Origin: Sulfuricurvum sp. IAE1
Lineage (GTDB): Bacteria; Campylobacterota; Campylobacteria; Campylobacterales; Sulfurimonadaceae
Direction of reading: 5' to 3'
Assembly (NCBI GenBank): GCA_945867285.1
Contig: CAMBHX010000019.1
Location: 1-18,191, forward strand
Length of the DNA: 18,191 nt
The notes below the pieces were generated by a model. It did not search any database and was not told the DNA's origin. It saw nothing but the letters and a program-made list of their open reading frames with translations. The position numbers and the translations under genes were made by a program. Every line of letters begins with the position of its first letter. Position 1 is the first letter of the stretch. Positions 7,347 to 15,255 of the stretch are shown here, piece by piece.

Positions 7347-8728
7347 TATCCCAACAAAGATTTTGCAATTGCACGAGCAGCTTCACGACCATCGTATGCA
7401 GCGGTAACAACCAAGTCTGCACCACGGTAACAATCACCACCCGCATAAATACCCGGTGTAGAAGTTTGAAATTTATCATCGATAACAATACCACCCCACG
7501 CATTTACTGCTATACCATTTTCTGCTAAAAATGGAGGAACAACAGGATCAAATCCAAGTGCAAAAATAACAACATCAGCTTTAATATTAAAATCAGATCC
7601 CTTGACTTCTTCCATCTTTTGGCGTCCACTAGAATCCTTGGCGCCCAAAAGTGTTTTGGTAAAATGAACCCCTATTGCTTTGTGATTATCACCCAATAAA
7701 ACTTCTTTTGGAGAAGCATGGAAACTGAATTCAACACCCTCTTCAACGGCATTTTTGTACTCTTTTTGAGAACCTGGCATATTAAATGCATCACGACGAT
7801 AAACACACGTCACATTTTTTGCACCCTCTCGCTTGGCGGTACGAACACAGTCCATCGCCGTATCACCACCACCAACAACTACCACTTCTAAATCTTTAAA
7901 ATCAAACTTTTTATCGTAGCTACTACCAAAGTTTTTACGTTGAATAGCTGTAAGGTAATCCATAGCATCATGTACATTGACTGCTTTTTCACCTGCAAGA
8001 TTTGCATGCTTGGCTTTTGTAGCACCAATACCAATAAATACTGCATCGTGCTCATCAGCAATACTGTCAAACTCTTTGTCATGTCCCACATCACAGTTGA
8101 GGACAAGCTTTAATCCCGCTTCAACCAAAAAGCCCAAACGTCGTTCTACGATTTTTTTGTCAAGCTTGAACCCTGGAATACCATAGGTGAGTAATCCGCC
8201 TGCACGGTCGCTACGCTCATACATGGTGACTGAAATCCCTGAACGCAACAGATACGTTGCTGCCGAAAGACCTGCAGGACCTGAACCGATAATCGCTACT
8301 TTTTTATCGGTGGTAATACCTGGGAAAAAAGGCTTCATCCCATGTTTAAAACCTTCCTCGTTGATAAACGTCTCAACTGAACCAATAGTAATAGCTCCAT
8401 GACCATCATTAAGAGTACAATCACCCTCACACAATCGGTCGTGTGGACAAATACGTCCCATTACTTCAGGAAACGGAGAAGGCTCATTGGAGAGATTAAA
8501 CGCGAACTTTAAATCTTTTTCCGCTACAGCCTTGAGCCATTGAGGAATATAGTTATGCAAAGGACATTTATTGAGACAAAATGGATCACCGCACTGGATA
8601 CAACGGTCGCTTTGTGCACTAGCTTCATATGGCTCTACAGGTTCATAAATCTCACTAAAATCTTTCAGCCGCTGTACGACACCTCTTTTAGTAGGGTCAA
8701 TACGCTCAATAGTTAAAAATTCTCTCAT
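7346..8728 (-). CDS. gltD: Glutamate synthase (NADPH) small subunit
   Basis: FAD and iron-sulfur subunit of GOGAT that passes electrons from NAD(P)H to the large subunit. The 460-aa product has the N-terminal ferredoxin-like cysteines in two groups (C43, C46, C51, C55 in RCIQCGDPFCLNKCP; C94, C100, C104 in GRICPHDRLCEGDC). The FAD-binding GSGPAG (147-152) follows, then a second dinucleotide fold VVVVGGGDTAMDC for NADPH, and the closing GGDCYRGADLVVTAAYDGR. The size is standard. The ATG follows the gltB stop by 5 bases with GGGGA as ribosome site, so both subunits come from one message. Confidence 0.96.
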   Translation of the reverse strand: MREFLTIERIDPTKRGVVQRLKDFSEIYEPVEPYEASAQSDRCIQCGDPFCLNKCPLHNYIPQWLKAVAEKDLKFAFNLSNEPSPFPEVMGRICPHDRLCEGDCTLNDGHGAITIGSVETFINEEGFKHGMKPFFPGITTDKKVAIIGSGPAGLSAATYLLRSGISVTMYERSDRAGGLLTYGIPGFKLDKKIVERRLGFLVEAGLKLVLNCDVGHDKEFDSIADEHDAVFIGIGATKAKHANLAGEKAVNVHDAMDYLTAIQRKNFGSSYDKKFDFKDLEVVVVGGGDTAMDCVRTAKREGAKNVTCVYRRDAFNMPGSQKEYKNAVEEGVEFSFHASPKEVLLGDNHKAIGVHFTKTLLGAKDSSGRQKMEEVKGSDFNIKADVVIFALGFDPVVPPFLAENGIAVNAWGGIVIDDKFQTSTPGIYAGGDCYRGADLVVTAAYDGREAARAIAKSLLG

Positions 8729-8733
8729 AATAA

Positions 8734-11700
8734 TTAGTCCCCTTTATCAGGATTAAGTGGTAATTTTGTTAAGTTTTTAGGTTTAACGAGCCAAAAGTTT
8801 CGTATTTCATTGCGGAAATTCGTCAAAATCTCCTGTGCTTTTACACTTTGAGTTTCGCCTACATAATCTTTTAACAACCGTTTTAAATAATGACGAGCTT
8901 CATCTCCCTCATCGGTATCAATACGTACTGCATCAACAAGCTCACGATTGACATTTTCCACAAAACTGTGATTTTCATCATATACAAACGCAATACCGCC
9001 TGTCATACCTGCACCAAAGTTGATACCTGTTTGACCCAGTATGACAACAATACCGCCTGTCATATACTCACACGCATTATCACCTGTTCCCTCTACGATG
9101 GCTAGTGCACCTGAGTTACGCACCGCAAAACGCTCGCCAACACTTCCAGCGATAAAGAGTTTACCACCGGTTGCTCCATACAAACAAGTATTTCCACCTG
9201 CTGCAAATGCTTCACCTTGGTTTTGGGATTTAATCACGATTTTACCACCGTGCATCCCTTTACCAATATAGTCATTGGCTACACCATCCAGACGAATAGA
9301 GACACCATGTATCATAAATGCTCCCAGTGCTTGACCTGCAATCCCTTTGAGATCAATCTTGATCGTATCGGTTTTGAGCCCTTTATCCCCATAATATTGT
9401 GCTATTTCACCACTAATGCGTGCACCAAAACTACGATTAAGATTACAAATATCTCTAGTAATACGAACAGGACGTTCAGGATTTTTAATCGCATCCATAG
9501 CTTCTGCCAACACATCTATCTCATATGAATTGTCATCAAATGGTTTATTAGTGGCGCTTTGACACGTATCAACACCCTCTTCACGATGCAAAACATTACT
9601 AAAGTCAAATTTACGAGCAAATTCACTGTCAACAATCTGTAATAGATCGCTACGTCCCACAAGTTCTTCAATAGTTTTATATCCCAATTTTGCCATAATT
9701 TGTCGAACATCCTCGGCCAAATAAGTGAAATAATTAATGAGCTGATCGACTGTACCTTTGAAATACTCTTCACGCAACAATTCGTTTTGCGTAGCAATTC
9801 CCACTGAACATTTATTGACATGACAAATACGTAACATCTTACATCCGATAATCGTCAACGCACCGGTTCCAAAGGCGTAACTTTCAGCACCCAATAAGGC
9901 TGCTTTGACAATATCAACACCGCTTTTGAGCCCTCCATCGGTTTGAACGTGTACTAAACCACGAAGATTATTGACTTTGAGAGCATTGTGCGCTTCACTA
10001 AGACCTAATTCCCATGGATTACCTGCAAATTTGATCGACGTAAGCGGTGCCGCACCTGTACCACCATCACCACCTGAGATAATAATTTTATCTGCATAAG
10101 CTTTTGCAACACCCGCTGCAATCGTCCCAACACCTGCAGCAGATACGAGCTTGACTGCTACTGTGGCTGCAGGATTAACCTGCTTCATATCGAAAATGAG
10201 CTGTGCCAAATCCTCAATAGAATAAATGTCATGATGTGGAGGTGGAGAAATAAGTGTCACACCCGGTGTTGTATGCCGCAATCGTGCAATCAATCCTGTC
10301 ACTTTATGACCTGGAAGCTGTCCACCCTCACCTGGTTTTGCCCCTTGAGCCACTTTGATCTGAATCTCTTGTGCTGAACGTAAATAAGCAGGTGTTACCC
10401 CAAAACGCCCCGAAGCTACTTGCTTGATTTTAGAGTTTTTGATGGTATCAAAACGGACACTGTCCTCTCCACCCTCACCTGAGTTACTCATCGCACCAAT
10501 AGTATTCATAGCGACTGCGAGACACTCATGCGCTTCAGGAGAGATGGAACCCAAAGACATTGCAGCAGATGCGAAACGTTTGAAAATCTCCTCTTTGGAT
10601 TCAACTAAAGCTATATCAATCGAAGCTCGATCGGATTTGAACTCAAAGAAATCACGAATAAACTTCTGACCACGTTTGTTGATAAGATTGCTAAGGGCAT
10701 CAAAATCTTCACGCTTGCCCGTTTTAGAGACACGATGAATCGCATGAATAACATCGGGATTAAAATCATGATGCTCTTGACCATTGTAAAATTTATAGAA
10801 CCCTCCAATTTTGAGAGGGAAAATACGATTGAAACCATTTTGTTCAAACGCTTCACGATGATTTTTAGTCAATCGTTCATCAATATCCGAATACGTTAAT
10901 CCTGGGATCATGACATGTGAATCACCAAAACACTCATCGGTTATCTCGTGACTCAACCCGATAATGTCAAATAACCCCGAATTTCGGTATGAACCGATAG
11001 TTGCAATCCCCATTTTAGACATAATCTTCAACAATCCGCCATTAAGTGCATGATGTGCTTGTTTAAATGCTTCAGCACAATTTTCTTCATCTTCATTGGC
11101 TTGTTTAACACGTGCTGCAATCGTTGCAAATAACAAATTAGGATATATCGCACTAGCCCCATATCCCAAAAGCGTTGCTGCTCCATGAGAGTCCACCACT
11201 TCACTAGTGATGGCTACAATCGAGCCTAAATGACGTACTTTTGCTTTGAGTAATTCATGACTGATACGTCCAACCGCAATGAGCATCGGAATCGCTTTTA
11301 AATCTTTACCAAAACTACTATCATCGAGAATGATAATCCGAACACCGTTGTTTTTGACCGCATCAATAACCTGAACTACCAAAGAATCGAGTGCTGTCTT
11401 TAAATCTCCAGAAAATGCTGTCGAAAACGTTTCGTTGTAAAATGATGATTTAAAACGAGGTGATTTTTTATCTCCAAACGACTTTAATACTTCCAGTTTC
11501 TCTTTGAGCATTATGGGTGAAATAGCTTTGAGACGGTTAGCATGGGTAGGAATTTCATCCAAGATATTATGAATTTCACCAAATCCTGTATTGAGACTCA
11601 TCACCACTTTTTCACGAATTGGATCAATCGGAGGGTTGGTTACTTGAGCAAAACGTTGCTTGAAAAAATCACTAAAATTACGCTGAACACTACTGAAAGC

Positions 11701-13170
11701 AGCCAATGGAGTATCATCACCCATCGATCCTACTGCCTCTTTGCCATCACGCATCATCGGTTCAATCACTTGCTCTACGATCTCTTGTGTAACATTAAAA
11801 TAGCGTTGACGAGCAATAAGATCCTCAGTTGAACAATCACATTTTGTTTCGTATTGATGTTCTACATGTTCTTGTAGATAGGTCATATGGGTATTGAGCC
11901 AACTCATATAAGGATTGGATTTTTTTAGATATTCATTAATATCATCATCTTTGAGTACTTTTCCAAATTTTAAATCAAGCCCAATCATTTGGCCTGACTG
12001 CAAACGACCACGCTCTTTGATGTTTTCTTCAGCTATATCAATAACACCGTATTCACTCGCAATCAACAACGTATCATCGTGTGTGATGATGTATTTGGAG
12101 GGGCGCAATCCATTACGGTCAAGAACACATCCAATATAACGACCATCAGTCAATGAAAAAGCAGCAGGGCCATCCCATGCTTCAAACACGGTAGAGTGGT
12201 ATTCATAAAACGCACGTAATTGAGGATCCATATGGGGAGCATTTTGCCACGGTGCTGGGATAACCGCACGAGCAGCTTTGAAAAAATCCATACCATTGGC
12301 AATCAAAAATTCAAAGAAATTATCTGCACTGGCACTGTCCGAAGCACCTAACTGCAAGATTGGCAAAATACGAGCAATCTCTTCATCTGTAAACACTTCA
12401 CTTTTTATCGATTCAGACTTAACCTCCACATTAAAACGGTTGGCTTCAACCGAGTTAATCTCACCATTATGCGCAACCGAGCGAAACGGCTGAGCCAAAC
12501 GCCATTTTGGCAAGGTATTGGTGGAAAAACGCTGGTGAAATAACGAGAAAGAGATTTTAAAATTTTCATTTTGGAAATCAGTATAAAACTCTTTGATATG
12601 CGTAGGCATAATCAAACCTTTATACGAAATAACTCTTGAACTCATCGATGGGATATAAAAATCTTGATCGCCTATAAGTGTATGTTCTGCTTCTTTTCGG
12701 CTCAAATACAATAAGGCATCAAAACGCTGACTTGCCATTAAAGAGTTTGGAGTAATAAAAATATGATAAATTAACGGTAACGATGCAAGGGCCTGTTCAC
12801 CTAATGCATTGGTATCCAAAGGGACCTCACGCTTTAATACCACTTTTAAATCATTTTGGACACATGTACGCTCCAAAATATCCAACTGCTTTGCATCACG
12901 GGTAAACACAACTGCAATAGCATACATCTCTGGCAGCTCGATACCATTTTCCAATGCGGCTGCACGCATAAACTCTTGAGGAATCGAAAGAAGTAACCCA
13001 CTTCCATCTCCTGTTTTACCATCAGCTGCTACAGCACCACGGTGCATCATTCGCTCTAATGCAGTAATTGCATTTTCTAAAGTCTCGTGTGATGGGCGGT
13101 TTTTGATGTTGGCGATCAGACCAAATCCGCAATTGTCTTTAAATGATCGTAATAAATCTTGATATTCCAC
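8734..13170 (-). CDS. gltB: Glutamate synthase (NADPH) large subunit
   Basis: Catalytic subunit of GOGAT, making two glutamates from glutamine and 2-oxoglutarate. The 1478-aa product carries all four domains. The class II glutaminase has the nucleophile Cys14 in DNCGFGLIA and the partners RFSTNT (214-219) and HNGEIN (234-239). A central domain follows, then the FMN synthase domain with GGDGGTGAAPL near 1030-1040, and the [3Fe-4S] motif C1110-x5-C1116-x4-C1121. The C-terminal Gly-rich beta-helix lies around 1300-1410. The start is a GTG with AAAAGGT ten bases upstream; a TGA lies two codons before it, so it cannot begin earlier, and a later start would lose Cys14. The propeptide would be only 13 residues against about 42 in E. 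coli. It is the first gene of the nine-gene string. Confidence 0.97.
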   Translation of the reverse strand: MEYQDLLRSFKDNCGFGLIANIKNRPSHETLENAITALERMMHRGAVAADGKTGDGSGLLLSIPQEFMRAAALENGIELPEMYAIAVVFTRDAKQLDILERTCVQNDLKVVLKREVPLDTNALGEQALASLPLIYHIFITPNSLMASQRFDALLYLSRKEAEHTLIGDQDFYIPSMSSRVISYKGLIMPTHIKEFYTDFQNENFKISFSLFHQRFSTNTLPKWRLAQPFRSVAHNGEINSVEANRFNVEVKSESIKSEVFTDEEIARILPILQLGASDSASADNFFEFLIANGMDFFKAARAVIPAPWQNAPHMDPQLRAFYEYHSTVFEAWDGPAAFSLTDGRYIGCVLDRNGLRPSKYIITHDDTLLIASEYGVIDIAEENIKERGRLQSGQMIGLDLKFGKVLKDDDINEYLKKSNPYMSWLNTHMTYLQEHVEHQYETKCDCSTEDLIARQRYFNVTQEIVEQVIEPMMRDGKEAVGSMGDDTPLAAFSSVQRNFSDFFKQRFAQVTNPPIDPIREKVVMSLNTGFGEIHNILDEIPTHANRLKAISPIMLKEKLEVLKSFGDKKSPRFKSSFYNETFSTAFSGDLKTALDSLVVQVIDAVKNNGVRIIILDDSSFGKDLKAIPMLIAVGRISHELLKAKVRHLGSIVAITSEVVDSHGAATLLGYGASAIYPNLLFATIAARVKQANEDEENCAEAFKQAHHALNGGLLKIMSKMGIATIGSYRNSGLFDIIGLSHEITDECFGDSHVMIPGLTYSDIDERLTKNHREAFEQNGFNRIFPLKIGGFYKFYNGQEHHDFNPDVIHAIHRVSKTGKREDFDALSNLINKRGQKFIRDFFEFKSDRASIDIALVESKEEIFKRFASAAMSLGSISPEAHECLAVAMNTIGAMSNSGEGGEDSVRFDTIKNSKIKQVASGRFGVTPAYLRSAQEIQIKVAQGAKPGEGGQLPGHKVTGLIARLRHTTPGVTLISPPPHHDIYSIEDLAQLIFDMKQVNPAATVAVKLVSAAGVGTIAAGVAKAYADKIIISGGDGGTGAAPLTSIKFAGNPWELGLSEAHNALKVNNLRGLVHVQTDGGLKSGVDIVKAALLGAESYAFGTGALTIIGCKMLRICHVNKCSVGIATQNELLREEYFKGTVDQLINYFTYLAEDVRQIMAKLGYKTIEELVGRSDLLQIVDSEFARKFDFSNVLHREEGVDTCQSATNKPFDDNSYEIDVLAEAMDAIKNPERPVRITRDICNLNRSFGARISGEIAQYYGDKGLKTDTIKIDLKGIAGQALGAFMIHGVSIRLDGVANDYIGKGMHGGKIVIKSQNQGEAFAAGGNTCLYGATGGKLFIAGSVGERFAVRNSGALAIVEGTGDNACEYMTGGIVVILGQTGINFGAGMTGGIAFVYDENHSFVENVNRELVDAVRIDTDEGDEARHYLKRLLKDYVGETQSVKAQEILTNFRNEIRNFWLVKPKNLTKLPLNPDKGD

Positions 13171-13197
13171 GGGTCAAATTACCTTTTTTAATCTCTT

Positions 13198-13242
13198 TTT
13201 AAACAAACATAGTTTAAAGATGATGTGAATTTCTTAATTTTA
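13198..13242 (-). promoter_or_regulatory. Candidate gltB promoter and leader dyad
   Basis: The 153-base gap between divergent gltB and recO should hold promoters for both. On the minus strand TAAAAT (13237-13242) with a T/A-rich upstream tract is a possible -10 for gltB; -35 boxes are usually poor in this phylum. Just downstream lies a perfect 7-7-7 inverted repeat, TTTAAAC (13198-13204) and GTTTAAA (13212-13218), about 28 bases before the GTG. It could be an operator or a leader hairpin. No convincing hexamer pair is seen for recO. AT-richness makes chance similarity likely. Confidence 0.3.
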
Positions 13243-13323
13243 CCGTAGTTTTTGTTAAAAAAGTTTAAAATTAGGTAAGCTCTAGAGAGTTAAATAAATA
13301 ATTGTGCGGTGAAGTAACAGAAA

Positions 13324-13941
13324 ATGCAAGGTTTTATCATCAAACTCAATCGTGTTAAAGACGAAGATTTAATTGTTACAATCATATCCGAGACGAACTT
13401 AACAACGCTTTATAGATTCTACGGAGCACGCCATAGCCCTATCAATCTTGGATTTAAAATCGATTATGAATCAGAAGCCTCTCTAAAAAGTTCAGTTAAC
13501 CGAATGAGAGATGTCATACACCTAGGATATTCATGGTTGAGTGATTACAATCGCTTGCGTATTTGGCAACAATTCATCTCACTTTTTCATCCACACTTGC
13601 AACACTCTGAAGAAATTGGAAGCTTTTATTTTATGCTCATAGATCAAGCAGCACAAAAATGGAAAGAGCAAAATCCTAAACGTATCGCCATAGAAGCATA
13701 TGTCCAAATCCTTAAGCACGAGGGACGACTACACCGACAAGAAATATGTTTTTTTTGTGACAAATCCATAATAGATAATATCTCACTTATTCGTGCTTTT
13801 TTACCTGCGCATCAAGAATGTTCCCACACGCTGAGTATCAATGCTAAAGGTCTGTCGTGGCTTTATACTCAACACTCCACTCTTTTTTTGGATGATACTG
13901 AAATAGAACGACTTTGGAATATAGTATGTGAAGGATTTTAA
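13324..13941 (+). CDS. recO: DNA recombination/repair protein RecO (short Campylobacterota form)
   Basis: RecFOR-pathway mediator that helps load RecA on SSB-coated single strands. The 205-aa product fits the short RecO of Campylobacterota. It has a beta-rich OB-like N-terminus (GFIIKLNRVKDEDLIVTIIS, then LYRFYGARHSPINLGFKIDY), a helical middle (about 75-135), and a C-terminal segment with CFFC (near 142-145) and HQEC, the remains of the RecO zinc site. The ATG has only a weak ribosome site (GGTGA 11 bases away). It is divergent from gltB and followed after 48 bases by a small gene on the same strand. Recognition rests on overall pattern, since RecO is poorly conserved. Confidence 0.8.
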   Translation: MQGFIIKLNRVKDEDLIVTIISETNLTTLYRFYGARHSPINLGFKIDYESEASLKSSVNRMRDVIHLGYSWLSDYNRLRIWQQFISLFHPHLQHSEEIGSFYFMLIDQAAQKWKEQNPKRIAIEAYVQILKHEGRLHRQEICFFCDKSIIDNISLIRAFLPAHQECSHTLSINAKGLSWLYTQHSTLFLDDTEIERLWNIVCEGF

Positions 13942-13989
13942 GGAATACTTTTTGCTTTTTTGATCTAGATTACAAACAAAGAGCATCCA

Positions 13990-14229
13990 ATGAGTACCCA
14001 TGATTTTTTAATACAACTAGGAAATAATCTTAATAGTCCATCTGGCACAAACCTAAGCTCACTGTGCAAAACATTACCCTCCAAACGTAAAGGCAAAACG
14101 TTAGAAGATTTTTATGAAGAAATTCTAAAAGGGGATGCATCCTCATATGAGAGACAAAGTGCGAAAGATTTAGAAGTAGCAATGATAAAAAATAGAAAGC
14201 TTATTGAAGCCAAAATTAAACGACGCTAG
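13990..14229 (+). CDS. Small basic protein of unknown function
   Basis: A 79-aa open frame that I do not recognise. The N-terminal half is Ser/Asn-rich with one Cys (SLCKTLPSKRKGK, about 24-36). The C-terminal half looks helical and strongly charged, ending in IEAKIKRR. It has no signal peptide or TM segment. AAAGAG sits about seven bases before the ATG. It follows recO by 48 bases with no evident terminator and ends only 5 bases before the stop of the convergent Rrf2 gene. Expression with recO is likely. The reading frame could be spurious, but its length, composition and ribosome site favour a real gene. Confidence 0.6.
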   Translation: MSTHDFLIQLGNNLNSPSGTNLSSLCKTLPSKRKGKTLEDFYEEILKGDASSYERQSAKDLEVAMIKNRKLIEAKIKRR

Positions 14230-14234
14230 AACCT

Positions 14235-14639
14235 CTAAATATCGTAATAATGGGGTTGATACGCACTGTCAAGTTCTGATAGTTTACAAAGAAAAAGGGC
14301 TCGCATCTTTTCTTCTATTTCTTTCCAGTAGTACGTTAAAATCAAACTCGAACCTACATTTCCATCAATCTTATAAAATGGCCCTTCTAACGCTTCTACA
14401 ATCTCAATTACTTCTATGTCATGGGCACTTCGTGTTAACTTATAACCACCTGATGCTCCTCTGATACTCATAACCAGATTACTGCGTCGCAATACAGAGA
14501 GTAATTGTTCTAAATAACCGTGGGATATTTGTGTCATTGCAGAGATTTCTCGTACCTGCATCGTTCGTCCATGGGGAGCATGTGCTAAAACATGCATAGC
14601 AGCAAGACCATAAACTGCTTTTGTTGATAATGCTGACAC
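14235..14639 (-). CDS. Rrf2-family transcription regulator, no Fe-S cysteines
   Basis: DNA-binding regulator of 134 aa. The family N-terminus LSTKAVYGLAAMHVLA (4-19) leads into a winged helix (about 26-70) with ISAMTQISHGYLEQLL and the wing RGASGGYKLTR. IscR and NsrR bind clusters through three cysteines near residues 92-105. This protein has none there; its only cysteine is C118. It therefore probably senses something other than an IscR-like cluster, or acts through partner thiols. The start is a GTG overlapping the stop of the upstream DUF4395 gene by one base (TAGTG), and the family N-terminus begins exactly there. A perfect dyad in the promoter of this two-gene unit is its likely operator. 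Confidence 0.88.
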   Translation of the reverse strand: MSALSTKAVYGLAAMHVLAHAPHGRTMQVREISAMTQISHGYLEQLLSVLRRSNLVMSIRGASGGYKLTRSAHDIEVIEIVEALEGPFYKIDGNVGSSLILTYYWKEIEEKMRALFLCKLSELDSAYQPHYYDI

Positions 14640-15082
14640 TACGTACGTTCTCGTGGAAATATTTTTCCAAATGCACTGTAAACTTTACATGCAATACAAT
14701 AATCAAATAATAAATCCAAAACTACACAACTCATAAAAGAAATAGCAATGACCCACACACCAATAGAAAAATCCAATAAGTCTGAAGCCAAGATTCCCAC
14801 CATAAATGATAAACCAAAAAATGCCGCTAATCGTTTAGCTCCAGCATCCTCTAGACGTACCGGTAGGTTGAATACTGCTTGAGTCCCATTGGCAAACAAA
14901 AAAATAGGACTAAAGCTTTTTTTACCACTCAACCGAAGAATAAAATCAATTATTAAAAATACCAAAATGAGTTTACATGATGTCATCAAATAAACAATGA
15001 CTGCTATCATGACTGCACTTGCACTTATCTTACTTATGGTTGCATCTATTTTTCTAAACAACAAGGGGCATGCTTGTGACAT
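14639..15082 (-). CDS. DUF4395-family membrane protein
   Basis: Inner-membrane protein of 147 aa that matches DUF4395 in layout: a Cys-Pro near the N-terminus (C5-P6), two closely spaced TM stretches (about 22-50), the loop RLSGKKSFSPIF, a conserved DAGAKRLAA (about 79-87), two more TM stretches (about 87-104 and 107-127), and a closing C-x2-C (C129-IA-C132). The conserved thiols at both ends suggest a redox or sulfur-relay role, and the family is often near rhodanese or thioredoxin-type genes in sulfur-metabolising bacteria; neither is in this window. AAGGAA lies five bases before the ATG. It forms a two-gene unit with the overlapping Rrf2 gene. The biochemical function is unknown. Confidence 0.82.
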   Translation of the reverse strand: MSQACPLLFRKIDATISKISASAVMIAVIVYLMTSCKLILVFLIIDFILRLSGKKSFSPIFLFANGTQAVFNLPVRLEDAGAKRLAAFFGLSFMVGILASDLLDFSIGVWVIAISFMSCVVLDLLFDYCIACKVYSAFGKIFPRERT

Positions 15083-15106
15083 AAAATTTCCTTATACTTT
15101 TGCACC

Positions 15107-15139
15107 ATTATAAATTCAGAAGTACTTTATTGTAAAGTA
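15107..15139 (-). promoter_or_regulatory. Sigma-70 promoter with overlapping perfect dyad (candidate Rrf2 operator)
   Basis: Upstream of the DUF4395-Rrf2 unit, the minus strand has TTTACA (15131-15136) and a perfect TATAAT (15107-15112) 18 bases apart, ending 24 bases before the ATG. The -35 box lies inside a perfect 7-3-7 inverted repeat, TACTTTA-TTG-TAAAGTA (15123-15139). Its size suits a dimeric winged-helix regulator, and a protein bound there would block the -35. A single half-site TACTTTA recurs at 15232-15238. Assignment to the Rrf2 protein is by proximity. Confidence 0.6.
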
Positions 15140-15189
15140 TCCATAGCGATTTACTAATGTATAATGCAATTTAAATGAGGAATTATAGG

Positions 15190-15245
15190 AAAATAAAATA
15201 TATATCAGCTTAATATTATAATTTTTTAAAATACTTTAGCTGATA
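15190..15245 (-). terminator. Possible terminator of the SH3-protein gene
   Basis: Eleven bases beyond the stop of the SH3 gene there is an 8-bp inverted repeat, TATCAGCT (15203-15210) and AGCTGATA (15238-15245). Read on the minus strand it is followed by a TATATTTTATTTT run. The 27-base AT-rich loop can fold further but makes this a weak hairpin. The surrounding 173-base gap otherwise holds the DUF4395 promoter and a plus-strand TATAAT (15160-15165) without a clear gene. Confidence 0.4.
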
Positions 15246-15255
15246 CTGTATAAAG

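Noticed and set aside
8734..13170. Possible GltB truncation because of the very short propeptide.
   Set aside because: A stop codon lies two codons upstream, and Cys14 with all glutaminase motifs is intact, so the protein is complete with a short leader.
14204..14464. An 86-codon plus-strand frame overlapping the Rrf2 gene.
   Set aside because: The opposite strand encodes a clear Rrf2 regulator; the frame has low-complexity Leu/Ser content and starts inside the preceding small gene.
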